NCBI GenBank assembly: GCA_039808325.1
Contig: JBDHSU010000002.1
Location: 1 to 64,000, forward strand
DNA length: 64,000 nucleotides
Reading direction: 5' to 3'
DNA from: JAFKKS01 sp039808325
GTDB lineage: Bacteria; Pseudomonadota; Alphaproteobacteria; Rhizobiales; Xanthobacteraceae
The notes under the pieces are model-generated. The model saw only the letters and a list, made by a program, of their open reading frames with translations. It did not search any database and was not told the origin of the DNA. The stretch's first letter is position 1. The number at the start of each line of letters is the position of its first letter. The position numbers and the translations under genes are program-made. This document shows, piece by piece, positions 33,813 through 41,685 of this stretch.

Positions 33813-34043
33813 ATGGTCGAGAAACTAGCCCGGCTGGGCCATGGAGAAATCGAAGGGCTCGTGCTCCAGGCCCTCGTGCGCAAGCTCCTCGAAAAGGGAG
33901 TTCTCTCGCCGGATGACGTGCGATCTCTCTTGTTCGATGCGGCAAGGCGTCTCGACCTCGTCGGCGGCGGCGAACTGACGAAAAAAGCAGTCCACTCCAT
34001 CGTCGAAGAAGATTTGGCGCCCGCCTTCCTCGGCAGCGACTAA
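33813..34043 (+). CDS. Unknown 76-aa helical protein
   Basis: I do not recognise this protein. It is predicted to be all-helical and slightly acidic (MVEKLARLGHGEIEG start, KLLEKGVLSPDDVRSLL in the middle), with no Cys, signal peptide or membrane segment. GGAGAG lies well placed upstream of the ATG. It is 63 nt after cbpM and 36 nt before another small gene, so it belongs to the co-chaperone/encapsulin run of genes. Confidence 0.75.
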   Translation: MVEKLARLGHGEIEGLVLQALVRKLLEKGVLSPDDVRSLLFDAARRLDLVGGGELTKKAVHSIVEEDLAPAFLGSD

Positions 34044-34079
34044 CTGACTTTTCCAACGGACATCGAGAGGAAAGCTCCG

Positions 34080-34274
34080 ATGCAGGAATACGACCTCTAC
34101 ATGAACCCGCAAAAGCCATCGGTCGGCCTCTATGTCCGCAAAGGGGCGGGCCTTCCCGATCTGGCCGACCCGAAAGAATGGGTATTTGATGGAACGTTCG
34201 CGCAAGACCTGTTACCGCCCGGGGTGGTGAAAAATATCGAAGCGAACGGTCATGCCTTCCGGGACATGGATTAA
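34080..34274 (+). CDS. Unknown 64-aa protein before the DyP gene
   Basis: The protein is not assigned to a known family. It is small, acidic and soluble, with an N-terminal YDLYMNPQKPSVGLYVRKG strand pair and a C-terminal FAQDLLPPGVVKNIE. GAGGAAAG precedes the ATG at good spacing. It ends nine bases before the peroxidase start, so it is co-translated with the nanocompartment genes and may be a minor component, although it has no encapsulin-loading tail. Confidence 0.78.
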   Translation: MQEYDLYMNPQKPSVGLYVRKGAGLPDLADPKEWVFDGTFAQDLLPPGVVKNIEANGHAFRDMD

Positions 34275-34283
34275 GCGTTGACG

Positions 34284-35378
34284 ATGCTGCGAGATAGCGA
34301 AGCCGAACCGAACCAGCCCGATGCCGCCACGCCACAGCCGGTTGTCGCCACGCTCACGCGGGCCGCGATCTTTCTCGTCGTAACCGTCGGCCCCGGAAAG
34401 GAGAACGAGGCCGCCGTGCGCGCCCTGTGCGCCGACCTCGCCTCGCTCCTTCGCGCCGTGGGCTTCCGCGACCTCGAAGGACGGCTGTCATGCGTCATGG
34501 CGTTTGGCTCCGACATATGGGAGCGGCTCTTCGGCGCGCCGAAACCGAAGGATTTGCACCCGTTCCGTGAAATCCGCGGACAGCATCATGCGGTCTCGAC
34601 GCCCGGCGATATTCTTTTTCACGTCCGCGCCGCCCGCATGGATTTATGCTTCGAGCTGGCGGCACAGATCATGAGACGGCTCGGCGCGGCAGCCACCGTC
34701 GCCGACGAAGTGCACGGCTTCAGTTACTTCGACGAGCGCGACCTGTTGGGATTTGTCGATGGAACGGAGAACCCGGCCGGCCGGGCGGCGAGCGACGCCA
34801 CGATCATCGGCGGCGAGGATGCAACATTCGCCGGCGGCAGCTACGTCATCGTGCAGAAGTATCTGCATGACTTGAAAGCGTGGAACGCCCTGCCCGTCGA
34901 GCAGCAGGAAGACATCATCGGCCGGCACAAGCTGTCCGATATCGAGCAGCCCGACGCGATGAAGAAGCCATACGCGCATAACGTGCTTACTTCGATCGAG
35001 GAGAACGGCGAACAGCTCGAGATCGTGCGTGACAACATGCCCTTCGGCGACATCGGCAAGGGCGAGTTCGGCACTTATTTCATCGGCTATGCCCGCTCGC
35101 CGCGCAGGATCGAACTGATGCTGGAGAACATGTTCGTGGGTAATCCCCCCGGCAACTACGATCGCCTGCTCGACTTCAGCCGCGCCGTGACCGGCTGCTT
35201 GTTCTTCGTACCCACGGCAACCTTCCTGGAGAATGTTGCCGCCGACGACGCGGCAACGCCAATCGCGGCGCCGATATCGAAAGAAAGCGAAGCGACGGGC
35301 GAGACGCAGCCGCGCCCCTCCCCGCGCGACGGCTCGCTTGGGATCGGCTCGCTAAAGAAAGAGGCAGGACATGAATAA
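34284..35378 (+). CDS. DyP-type peroxidase with encapsulin-loading peptide
   Basis: The 364-aa protein is a haem DyP peroxidase: GFVDGTENP with the distal Asp159, the proximal haem His232 in YAHNV, and GTYFIGYARS. After residue ~315 a flexible Pro/Glu/Thr-rich linker leads to DGSLGIGSLKK (349-359), which is the cargo-loading signature of encapsulin cargo. There is no Sec or Tat signal, consistent with packaging inside the cell. The ATG at 34284 is used rather than the TTG at 34278. The encapsulin gene overlaps its end by 8 nt. Confidence 0.95.
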   Translation: MLRDSEAEPNQPDAATPQPVVATLTRAAIFLVVTVGPGKENEAAVRALCADLASLLRAVGFRDLEGRLSCVMAFGSDIWERLFGAPKPKDLHPFREIRGQHHAVSTPGDILFHVRAARMDLCFELAAQIMRRLGAAATVADEVHGFSYFDERDLLGFVDGTENPAGRAASDATIIGGEDATFAGGSYVIVQKYLHDLKAWNALPVEQQEDIIGRHKLSDIEQPDAMKKPYAHNVLTSIEENGEQLEIVRDNMPFGDIGKGEFGTYFIGYARSPRRIELMLENMFVGNPPGNYDRLLDFSRAVTGCLFFVPTATFLENVAADDAATPIAAPISKESEATGETQPRPSPRDGSLGIGSLKKEAGHE

Positions 35379-36183
35379 CCTTCATCGGGAGCTCGCTCCC
35401 ATTTCGGATGCGGCGTGGGCGCAGATCGAGGAAGAAGCCTCGCGGACCCTCAAGCGCCATCTGGCGGCGCGGCGCGTCGTCGACGTCGTCGGCCCGAAGG
35501 GTTTGAGTTTCTCGGCGGTAGGCACGGGCCATACCAAGCCTATCCCGGCGCCGGCCGACGGCATCCAATCCGTGCAACGCGAAGTGAAGGCGCTCGTCGA
35601 ACTGCGCGTCCCGTTCGAGCTTACGCGAGCAGCGATCGACGACGTCGAACGCGGCGCGACCGATTCCGACTGGTCGCCGGTCAAGGAAGCGGCGCGCAAG
35701 ATCGCCTTCGCCGAAGATCGCGCCGTTTTCGATGGATACGCCGCCGCCGGCATCCAGGGCATTCGCGAGGGCAGCAGCAATCCCAGCGTGGCGCTCCCGC
35801 CCAAGGCGAAGGACTATCCCTCCGCCATCTCCCAGGCGGTCAGTCAATTGCGGCTTGCCGGCTGCAACGGGCCTTACGCACTGGTGCTCGGCGCCGATGC
35901 CTACACCGCGGCCACCGGGGCGAGCGACGACGGCTATCCGATCATCCACCACATCGAGCACGTGGTGGACGGCGGTGTCATCTGGGCGCCGGCGATCGCC
36001 GGTGGCTTCGTGCTGACGACCCGCGGCGGAGATTTCGAACTGGATATCGGCCAGGACGTTTCGATCGGCTATTCCAGCCATTCGAACACATCCGTCGAAC
36101 TGTATTTCCTGGAAACCGTCACCTTCCGCGTGCTGACGTCGGAAGCCTCCGTCGTGCTCGGCTCCGAGAGCAAGGCGCAATAG
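35371..36183 (+). CDS. Family 1 encapsulin shell protein
   Basis: The 270-aa protein has the encapsulin HK97-like fold sequence: NNLHRELAPISDAAWAQIEEEA at the start, FVGPKG-type VVGPKGLSFSAVGTG, VREVKALVELRVPFEL-type strand, the P-domain with ARKIAFAEDRAVFDGYAAAGIQG, and a C-terminal E-loop/strand run ending in TFRVLTSEASVVL. Length fits T=1 shells such as those of Thermotoga or Mycobacterium. The start overlaps the end of the DyP gene, so shell and cargo are made together. It forms a protein cage around the peroxidase. Confidence 0.95.
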   Translation: MNNLHRELAPISDAAWAQIEEEASRTLKRHLAARRVVDVVGPKGLSFSAVGTGHTKPIPAPADGIQSVQREVKALVELRVPFELTRAAIDDVERGATDSDWSPVKEAARKIAFAEDRAVFDGYAAAGIQGIREGSSNPSVALPPKAKDYPSAISQAVSQLRLAGCNGPYALVLGADAYTAATGASDDGYPIIHHIEHVVDGGVIWAPAIAGGFVLTTRGGDFELDIGQDVSIGYSSHSNTSVELYFLETVTFRVLTSEASVVLGSESKAQ

Positions 36184-36299
36184 GTACGCCAACAAGATCG
36201 GGGGCGCTCGCGTGCGGGGTCCCTCGTTCGGCGCGGAAGGACTGGGCGGATCGTGACCCAGCGGCTATCGTCCGGCCGCGTCCTTTGGAGGAATCACCG

Positions 36300-36530
36300 A
36301 TGTTGAAGCTGGCGGCAAAGACTGCCGTTCTCGCCGCGCTTGCCGCCGCTTTCGCGGCGCCCCCGGCAAGCGCCGTCACCGCGAAGGAAAAGAAGGCGAC
36401 CTGCGAATTCGGCGCCGAAAGTCAAAAGCTCTCCGGCGCCGCGCGCAAATCCTTCATGACGAAGTGCATGGCGAACGAGGATCGCGGCGCCAGGAAGCAG
36501 AAACCGAAGGCCAAGCCTGCGGCGCAATAG
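36300..36530 (+). CDS. PsiF-repeat small secreted protein
   Basis: The 76-aa protein has a Sec signal peptide (about 24 residues, ending ASA) and one PsiF-type repeat with paired Cys (KATCEFGAESQKLSGAARKS and FMTKCMA), then a Lys/Pro/Ala-rich tail. GGAGGA is well placed before the ATG at 36300. PsiF-repeat proteins are periplasmic and of unknown function. It lies 116 nt after the encapsulin gene. Confidence 0.87.
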   Translation: MLKLAAKTAVLAALAAAFAAPPASAVTAKEKKATCEFGAESQKLSGAARKSFMTKCMANEDRGARKQKPKAKPAAQ

Positions 36531-36556
36531 CCGCGGCCGCGCGCTCGGCGCCGGCC

Positions 36557-36793
36557 TCAGACCGGTCGCGCCGCCCCGCCCGGCACTTTGTGCTTCACGC
36601 GATTGGCGATCATCCGGTCGTGCAGCCGCGCGATCGTGGACGATCCCGTCTTGGTGAAAAGAAACGGGAAGATGCCGTGTATCAGGCAGGCGATGCCGCC
36701 GCCGAGCATGCGTACGCCGAAGCCGAAGGCCGAGCCCATGTGCTCGAAATAGGTTTCGCCGACGGACCGGGGATGTTCGGTAAAAGCCTTCAT
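36557..36793 (-). CDS. DUF6356 family small membrane protein
   Basis: The 78-aa protein starts MKAFTEHPRSVGETYFEHM and has one hydrophobic segment (VRMLGGGIACLIHGIFPFLF), then TGSSTIARLHDRM. This pattern is that of DUF6356, a small inner-membrane protein common in alphaproteobacteria. Function unknown. It is divergent from the Lrp gene and convergent with the PsiF-repeat gene. Confidence 0.82.
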   Translation of the reverse strand: MKAFTEHPRSVGETYFEHMGSAFGFGVRMLGGGIACLIHGIFPFLFTKTGSSTIARLHDRMIANRVKHKVPGGAARPV

Positions 36794-36925
36794 GCTGCAC
36801 CTCACACAGGGGGGAGCGGCAAAGGTGGCATGAGTCCACGAGTCTCCGTTTGCGTTCCGCAGCGCTAAACGGCATTGTCGCGCAAATACATTCCTCCAAA
36901 CAGAAAAAATGAGGCATCGTATTCC

Positions 36926-37387
36926 ATGGATGCCATTGATCAAAAAATCCTCGCCTGCCTGCAAACCAACGCGGCGATGCCGATCGAGGAGATCGCGGCG
37001 CAAGCCGGGCTTTCGGCCTCCCCCTGCTGGCGCCGCATCCAGAAGCTGGAGGCCGCGGGCGTCATCAGGGCGCGCGTCGCGCTCCTCGATCCAGCCCGCA
37101 TGAATGTCGGCGTGACGGTGTTCGTCGCCGTGCGCACCAATCAGCACAACGCGGAATGGGCGGAGCGGTTCTGCCGCGCGGTGCGCAAGATTCCAGAGGT
37201 GGTCGAGTTTTATCGCATGAGCGGCGAAACCGACTATTTGCTGCGCGTCGTCGTGCCCGACATCGCCGCCTACGATCTTGTCTATCAGCGGCTGATCAAG
37301 GTCGCGGACCTGTTCGACGTCAGTTCGAACTTCGCCATGGAATGCATCAAGTACACGACGGCGCTCCCGACCCACTATGCGTCGTGA
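36926..37387 (+). CDS. Lrp/AsnC family regulator
   Basis: The 153-aa protein has an N-terminal helix-turn-helix (residues 1-60, IDQKILACLQTNAAMPIEEIA and SPCWRRIQKLEAAGVI) and a C-terminal RAM ligand-binding domain with MSGETDYLLRVVVPDIAAYD. Such proteins sense amino acids. The start is the ATG at 36926. It may act on the dehydrogenase gene downstream (91 nt gap). Confidence 0.92.
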   Translation: MDAIDQKILACLQTNAAMPIEEIAAQAGLSASPCWRRIQKLEAAGVIRARVALLDPARMNVGVTVFVAVRTNQHNAEWAERFCRAVRKIPEVVEFYRMSGETDYLLRVVVPDIAAYDLVYQRLIKVADLFDVSSNFAMECIKYTTALPTHYAS

Positions 37388-37477
37388 CGCATGTTTACGC
37401 TGAGCGCGCGCTTGTCTACGGTCCCCCCGGCGAGCGGATGGTCCATCCGCTCGCCGTAACATGTCGGGAGAAGAACG

Positions 37478-38365
37478 ATGACGGACGCAAAGACGCCGCT
37501 CGGCTATATCGGATTGGGGCTCATGGGCCGGCCGATGACGGAACGGCTGCTTGCCGCCGGTCATCCCGTCACCGTCTGGAACCGTTCGCGCGAGAAGCTG
37601 GCGCCGGCGCTCGCGGCCGGCGCCAAGGAGGCGGCGACGCCCGCCGATGTTGCGCGCGCCGCCGATATCGTCTTCACCTGCGTCACCGACGACCGTTCCA
37701 TGGACGCGATTGTTTTCGGCGAGAACGGTGTCGCCCAAGCCGGATCGCCAAACAAAATCCTCATCGATTGCTCGACGATCAAACCGGACGCCTGCCGCCG
37801 CATGGCAAAGCGCCTGCGGGACGAAACCGGCATGGGCTGGATCGATGCTCCCGTCACCGGCGGCACCGCCGGCGCGCGCGCCGGCAAGCTCGTCGTCATG
37901 GCTGGTGGCACGGAAGCCGATATCGAGCGCCTGCGGCCGATCATGACCGCCGTTTCGCAAAGCTTCACCCGCATGGGTCCGCAGGGCGCCGGGCTCGTCA
38001 CCAAGCTTTGCAATCAGGTGATCGTTGCATGCGGCAAGGTGGTGCTGTCGGAAATGCTGCTGCTCGCCCGCGACGGCGGCATCGATCCGGCAAGCGTCCC
38101 CGCCGCATTGAAGGGCGGCTCCGCCGATTCCTGGCAGTTGCAGAACGAGGCGCCGCGCATCGCCGCGCGCGATTTCGACACGCCGCGCGGCACCGCGAAC
38201 ACGATCCTGAAGGATCTCAACATCATTCACGCGTTCGCGCAGGAAGCCGGCACCGCCATGCCGGTGACGGCGCTCGTCAACGAGCTTTACCGCCTGCATA
38301 TCGCGCGCGGCCATGGCGGCCGCGACTCACCGTCGATCTACGACACCATCGACGGCAAGCGGTGA
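37478..38365 (+). CDS. 3-hydroxyisobutyrate / beta-hydroxyacid dehydrogenase family
   Basis: The 295-aa protein has the N-terminal NAD(P) motif GYIGLGLMG (9-17), the substrate loop DAPVTGGTAGARAGKL (near 125-140), and the catalytic Lys in TKLCNQVIV (near 180). It belongs to the HIBADH/tartronate-semialdehyde reductase/GLYR group. With the nearby enoyl-CoA hydratase a role in valine or short-chain hydroxyacid metabolism is possible, but the group is broad. Confidence 0.9.
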   Translation: MTDAKTPLGYIGLGLMGRPMTERLLAAGHPVTVWNRSREKLAPALAAGAKEAATPADVARAADIVFTCVTDDRSMDAIVFGENGVAQAGSPNKILIDCSTIKPDACRRMAKRLRDETGMGWIDAPVTGGTAGARAGKLVVMAGGTEADIERLRPIMTAVSQSFTRMGPQGAGLVTKLCNQVIVACGKVVLSEMLLLARDGGIDPASVPAALKGGSADSWQLQNEAPRIAARDFDTPRGTANTILKDLNIIHAFAQEAGTAMPVTALVNELYRLHIARGHGGRDSPSIYDTIDGKR

Positions 38366-38380
38366 CGCGGCGCGATCGGC

Positions 38381-39157
38381 CTACTCGCCGACGAAGACCG
38401 GCGAACGTTTCTCGAAGAAGGCACGGATGCCTTCCTCATAGTCCTTCGTCCCCTCGAGCGGGCGGCGGACCTTGTCGTTGAGCGCGATCGCGTCCTCGAA
38501 TTCGAGATCGGTCCCGAGGTTGACCATCTGCTTGACACCCGCGAGCCCGAGCGGAGCGCACGATTTCATCCGGTTCGCAAGCTCGAAAGCCTTCGCCAAC
38601 AATTCCGTGCGCGGCACGACCCATTCGACGATACCGAGCGAGAGCGCTTCATCCGCCGGAATGCGGCGCGCGGTGAAGAAAATCTCCTTGGCGCGACCAG
38701 GCCCGATCAGCCGCGGCAGTGCAATCGCGGCGCCGGCGCCGGGATAAGCGCCGAGCGTCATTTCCGGGAAGGAGAATACCGCATCGGGTGACGCCATCCT
38801 CAAATCGCTGAACAACGCCAGTTCGAAACCGCCACCGAGGCACCAGCCGTGGATCGCGGAGATCACCGGCTGCGGCATCGTCCACAACGCCTTGTTGACG
38901 TTCCACAGCCGCGTACGCTGCGCCCACTTCTCGTCCGGCGTGAGCCCGCTGCGTTCGCGCAGATCGGCCCCGGCGCAGAACGCCCTCTCGCCGGCCCCGG
39001 TGATGATCACGGCACGGACGTCGCGCCGCCTCGCGACGCTGTCGACGACCTGCAGCAGCGTCTCGGCAAGCGCGTTCGAAAGCGCATTCAACGCCTCCGG
39101 GCGATTGAGTGTCAGGAGCAGAACGCCGTCGCGCTCTTCTTGCAGCAGGATGGACAT
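38381..39157 (-). CDS. Enoyl-CoA hydratase/isomerase (crotonase) family
   Basis: The 258-aa protein has the crotonase fold: oxyanion-hole motif AFCAGADL, GGGFELAL and FPEMTLGAYPGAGAA. Both catalytic glutamates of true hydratases (Glu in GFELAL and in PEMTLG) are present. It lies downstream of a MaoC-type hydratase gene (42 nt) and near a hydroxyacid dehydrogenase gene. Confidence 0.9.
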   Translation of the reverse strand: MSILLQEERDGVLLLTLNRPEALNALSNALAETLLQVVDSVARRRDVRAVIITGAGERAFCAGADLRERSGLTPDEKWAQRTRLWNVNKALWTMPQPVISAIHGWCLGGGFELALFSDLRMASPDAVFSFPEMTLGAYPGAGAAIALPRLIGPGRAKEIFFTARRIPADEALSLGIVEWVVPRTELLAKAFELANRMKSCAPLGLAGVKQMVNLGTDLEFEDAIALNDKVRRPLEGTKDYEEGIRAFFEKRSPVFVGE

Positions 39158-39199
39158 GATCGGACCTTGACGTTGCGGGAGGGATTAAGGGGTATGGCA

Positions 39200-39616
39200 C
39201 TAGCCGATATAGGCGCGCACGTTGACCGCGACCGCGACCGTCTCGCCACGCTGGTTGGTGCAGGTCACATCGGCAAAAACACGCTTCTTCGTGTGATCGT
39301 ATTCACGCACCTTGTATTCCGTGCGGATCGTGTCGCCGAAGAAGACGGGCGCGATGAAGCGAACCCGATCATACCCCATGGATGCCGTGCGGCCGAGGTA
39401 GAGACGTGCCGACGCGGCAGACATGAAGCCGAGCAACAGCGTCCCGTGCGCCACCCGCGCGCCGAACCGGCCGCCTTTCATGTATTCCTCATCGATGTGG
39501 TTCGGCGAGAAGTCGCCGCTGATCCCGGCATACTGGTAGACGTCGGATTCCGACACGGTCTTGGTGAATACGGCGGAAGTGCCGATCGGGACTTCCTTGA
39601 ACTCCGTCTCGCTCAT
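39200..39616 (-). CDS. MaoC-type (R)-hydratase
   Basis: The 138-aa hot-dog-fold protein has the hydratase motif YAGISGDFSPNHID with catalytic Asp35 and His40. MaoC enzymes hydrate enoyl-CoA or related thioesters. It is divergent from the GntR gene at 39748, with a FadR-type half-site pair between, so it should be controlled by it. Confidence 0.9.
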   Translation of the reverse strand: MSETEFKEVPIGTSAVFTKTVSESDVYQYAGISGDFSPNHIDEEYMKGGRFGARVAHGTLLLGFMSAASARLYLGRTASMGYDRVRFIAPVFFGDTIRTEYKVREYDHTKKRVFADVTCTNQRGETVAVAVNVRAYIG

Positions 39617-39688
39617 GAAGGGCCTCGGGATTGCGGAAACTGGGCCGCGCCGTGGCAGTTGACGCCGGCACGGATGACGTTCGATAAT

Positions 39689-39699
39689 TGGTATGACAA
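39689..39699. promoter_or_regulatory. Predicted GntR/FadR-type operator
   Basis: TGGTATGACAA fits the TNGTNNNACNA pattern of the FadR subfamily. It sits between the divergent maoC-type gene and the GntR gene, 49 bp before the GntR start. Confidence 0.55.
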
Positions 39700-39747
39700 C
39701 TAGGCCAATTGTACAACCGACGCCTTACAAGCGCGGGTGGAGTGCCG

Positions 39748-40527
39748 ATGCAGGCAGAAGGCGGGGCAGTCGCGCTGGGCCATATGGCTCCCCTGCGGCA
39801 GGGCAAGCTGAGCGAACAGATCTACGCTCAGATCTTCGGCCTGATCGCGGGCGGAGAGTTCCCGGAACAATCGAAGCTGCCGACGGAGAACGATCTCGCG
39901 CTACGCTTCGACGTATCGCGCACGATCGTGCGCGAGGCGCTGGCGCGGCTGCGCGACGACGGCATCGTGATTTCCCGTCAAGGGGCGGGAACCTTCGTCA
40001 AGCGCCGGCCGGATAGCGCCGTGCTCAAGTTCGCGCCGCTCGGCAGCATCGCCGACATCCAGCGGTGCTTCGAGTTTCGCAGCGGCTTCGAGGCGGACAT
40101 GGCGGCCTTTGCCGCGTCGCGGGCCGACGACGCCAGCGTCAAGCGCATCAGTCGGGCGCTCGAGACCCTCGACGACATCATCCGCAAGGGCAGCCTCGGC
40201 ACCGACGCCGACTTCGATTTCCATTTCGCCATCGCCGAGGCCACCAGCAATCGCTTCTTCGTTTCGGTAATGGCCTCGCTACAGCCGCACATCGCCTTCG
40301 GCATGAACCTGTCGCGCAGCATGTCGCTGATGCATCCGGCGGCGCGGGTGAAGAACGTTCAGGCCGAGCATCGCACGATCTTCGACGCCATTCGCCAGCG
40401 CGAGCCGCAGCGCGCGCACGAGGCCATGCGCCGGCATGTCGAGAACGCGCGCTTTCGAATGTTCGAGGGGGAGAAAAACGAGAACTTGCGCAAAAGCGAC
40501 AAGCGCGGCAACTTGTCTGATCACTAG
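39748..40527 (+). CDS. GntR family regulator, FadR subfamily
   Basis: The 259-aa protein has a winged helix (about residues 20-85, LPTENDLALRFDVSRTIVREALARL, GAGTFV) and an FCD domain with DFDFHFAIAEATSNRFF and EHRTIFDAI histidines. The ATG at 39748 follows GGGTGGAG. It precedes an ABC importer and CoA-thioester genes on the same strand and is divergent from the MaoC/enoyl-CoA hydratase genes, so it is the probable controller of the whole catabolic cluster. Confidence 0.9.
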   Translation: MQAEGGAVALGHMAPLRQGKLSEQIYAQIFGLIAGGEFPEQSKLPTENDLALRFDVSRTIVREALARLRDDGIVISRQGAGTFVKRRPDSAVLKFAPLGSIADIQRCFEFRSGFEADMAAFAASRADDASVKRISRALETLDDIIRKGSLGTDADFDFHFAIAEATSNRFFVSVMASLQPHIAFGMNLSRSMSLMHPAARVKNVQAEHRTIFDAIRQREPQRAHEAMRRHVENARFRMFEGEKNENLRKSDKRGNLSDH

Positions 40528-40608
40528 ACCATGTGTTTAATTTATAGGATCACAAGGCTTCAAATTCCGTCGGGATGAGCCTCAATCAAGCGGGAGGATA
40601 TTGGAATC

Positions 40609-41685
40609 ATGACGAAGCGCACGACGTTTTCTCCGAGCGGCACGCTGTCGCGGCGTAAGCTTTTACTCGCTGCCGGCGCCGGACTTGCCGCGTCGAGCCT
40701 TCCGCGCAGCCGTGCGCTCGCCGAAGCGAGCGCCGCGCCCGATCCGAAAGCCGCAGCGGCGGAAGGCCCGGTCGTCGTGTGGCACGGCGACCAGGAGGCG
40801 GATGTCGTCAAGTTCCTGCAGATCTTCACGGAAAAGACCGGCGTACAGACGGTGCAGCAGCGTCTCCTGCCCGGCGCCGCGGTGCCCAAGCTGGAGGCTG
40901 AATTCCGCACCGGAAACGTCAGCGCCGATACCTACATGACGTCGGACGCCGGCATCATGGAGACCATGCGCAAGCAGAACCGGCTCGTCCGCTATGTGCC
41001 GAAGGAAATCGACGCCTTCGAGCCGATGTACCGCAGCGACGAGCCCGGCTGGTACACGTCCTACTACATCAACGCCGGCCCGATGATGTACGATCCGCGC
41101 TTCGTCAAGGAAGCGGAAGCGCCGAAGACTTGGACCGACCTCCTCGATCCCAAGTGGCAAGGCCAGATCGGGTTCCAGAACGCATCGGCGGGAACCTCAT
41201 ACGCGTTCTGGTTCGTGATGCGGGAGCTTCTGCCGAAGGATTTCTTCGAGAAGCTGACGGAGCGCAAACCGCGCGCCTACTCGTCCTCGACGCAAATCCA
41301 GCAGGACATCGAGCGCGGTAACCTCAAGATCGGCGGCCGCGTCAGCATCTTCCAGTATGTGAAGGCGATGCGCGCCGGCAATCCGGTGAAGGCCGTGTTC
41401 CCAGAGATGGGCACGCCGTCGGTCAATCAGGTCGTCGGCATCATCGGCGGCACCAAGCGGCCGAACGGCTCGAAGATCTTCATCGACTTCCTCACCTCGC
41501 GCGAGGGCCAGCAGCTCTGGAACGACATCCAGGGCTCGCCGTCGGCACGCAAGGACGTGAGCGTCGAGCACGTGCCGAACATCGCGACCACAAAGCTCCT
41601 GCTGCCGCTGAAATTCGACGAATATCAGGATCCGAAGCTGCGCAAGCAGTTCGTTTCCGTCTGGAACAAGATGACCGGCCTATGA
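40609..41685 (+). CDS. ABC importer binding protein with Tat-type signal
   Basis: The 358-aa protein has a twin-arginine signal (SRRKLLLAAGAGLAAS) and an FbpA-like binding fold (VVVWHGDQEADVVKFL, YYINAGPMMYDPRFV, PKTWTDLLDPKWQGQIGFQN). Permease and ATPase genes follow directly. The ligand is unknown; the neighbouring CoA-transferase and acyl-CoA dehydrogenase point to an organic acid. Confidence 0.9.
   Translation: MTKRTTFSPSGTLSRRKLLLAAGAGLAASSLPRSRALAEASAAPDPKAAAAEGPVVVWHGDQEADVVKFLQIFTEKTGVQTVQQRLLPGAAVPKLEAEFRTGNVSADTYMTSDAGIMETMRKQNRLVRYVPKEIDAFEPMYRSDEPGWYTSYYINAGPMMYDPRFVKEAEAPKTWTDLLDPKWQGQIGFQNASAGTSYAFWFVMRELLPKDFFEKLTERKPRAYSSSTQIQQDIERGNLKIGGRVSIFQYVKAMRAGNPVKAVFPEMGTPSVNQVVGIIGGTKRPNGSKIFIDFLTSREGQQLWNDIQGSPSARKDVSVEHVPNIATTKLLLPLKFDEYQDPKLRKQFVSVWNKMTGL

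Noticed and set aside
36557..38314. 585-codon minus frame covering the Lrp and dehydrogenase genes
   Set aside because: Only its last 78 codons (from ATG 36793) resemble a protein family (DUF6356); the rest is antisense to real genes.
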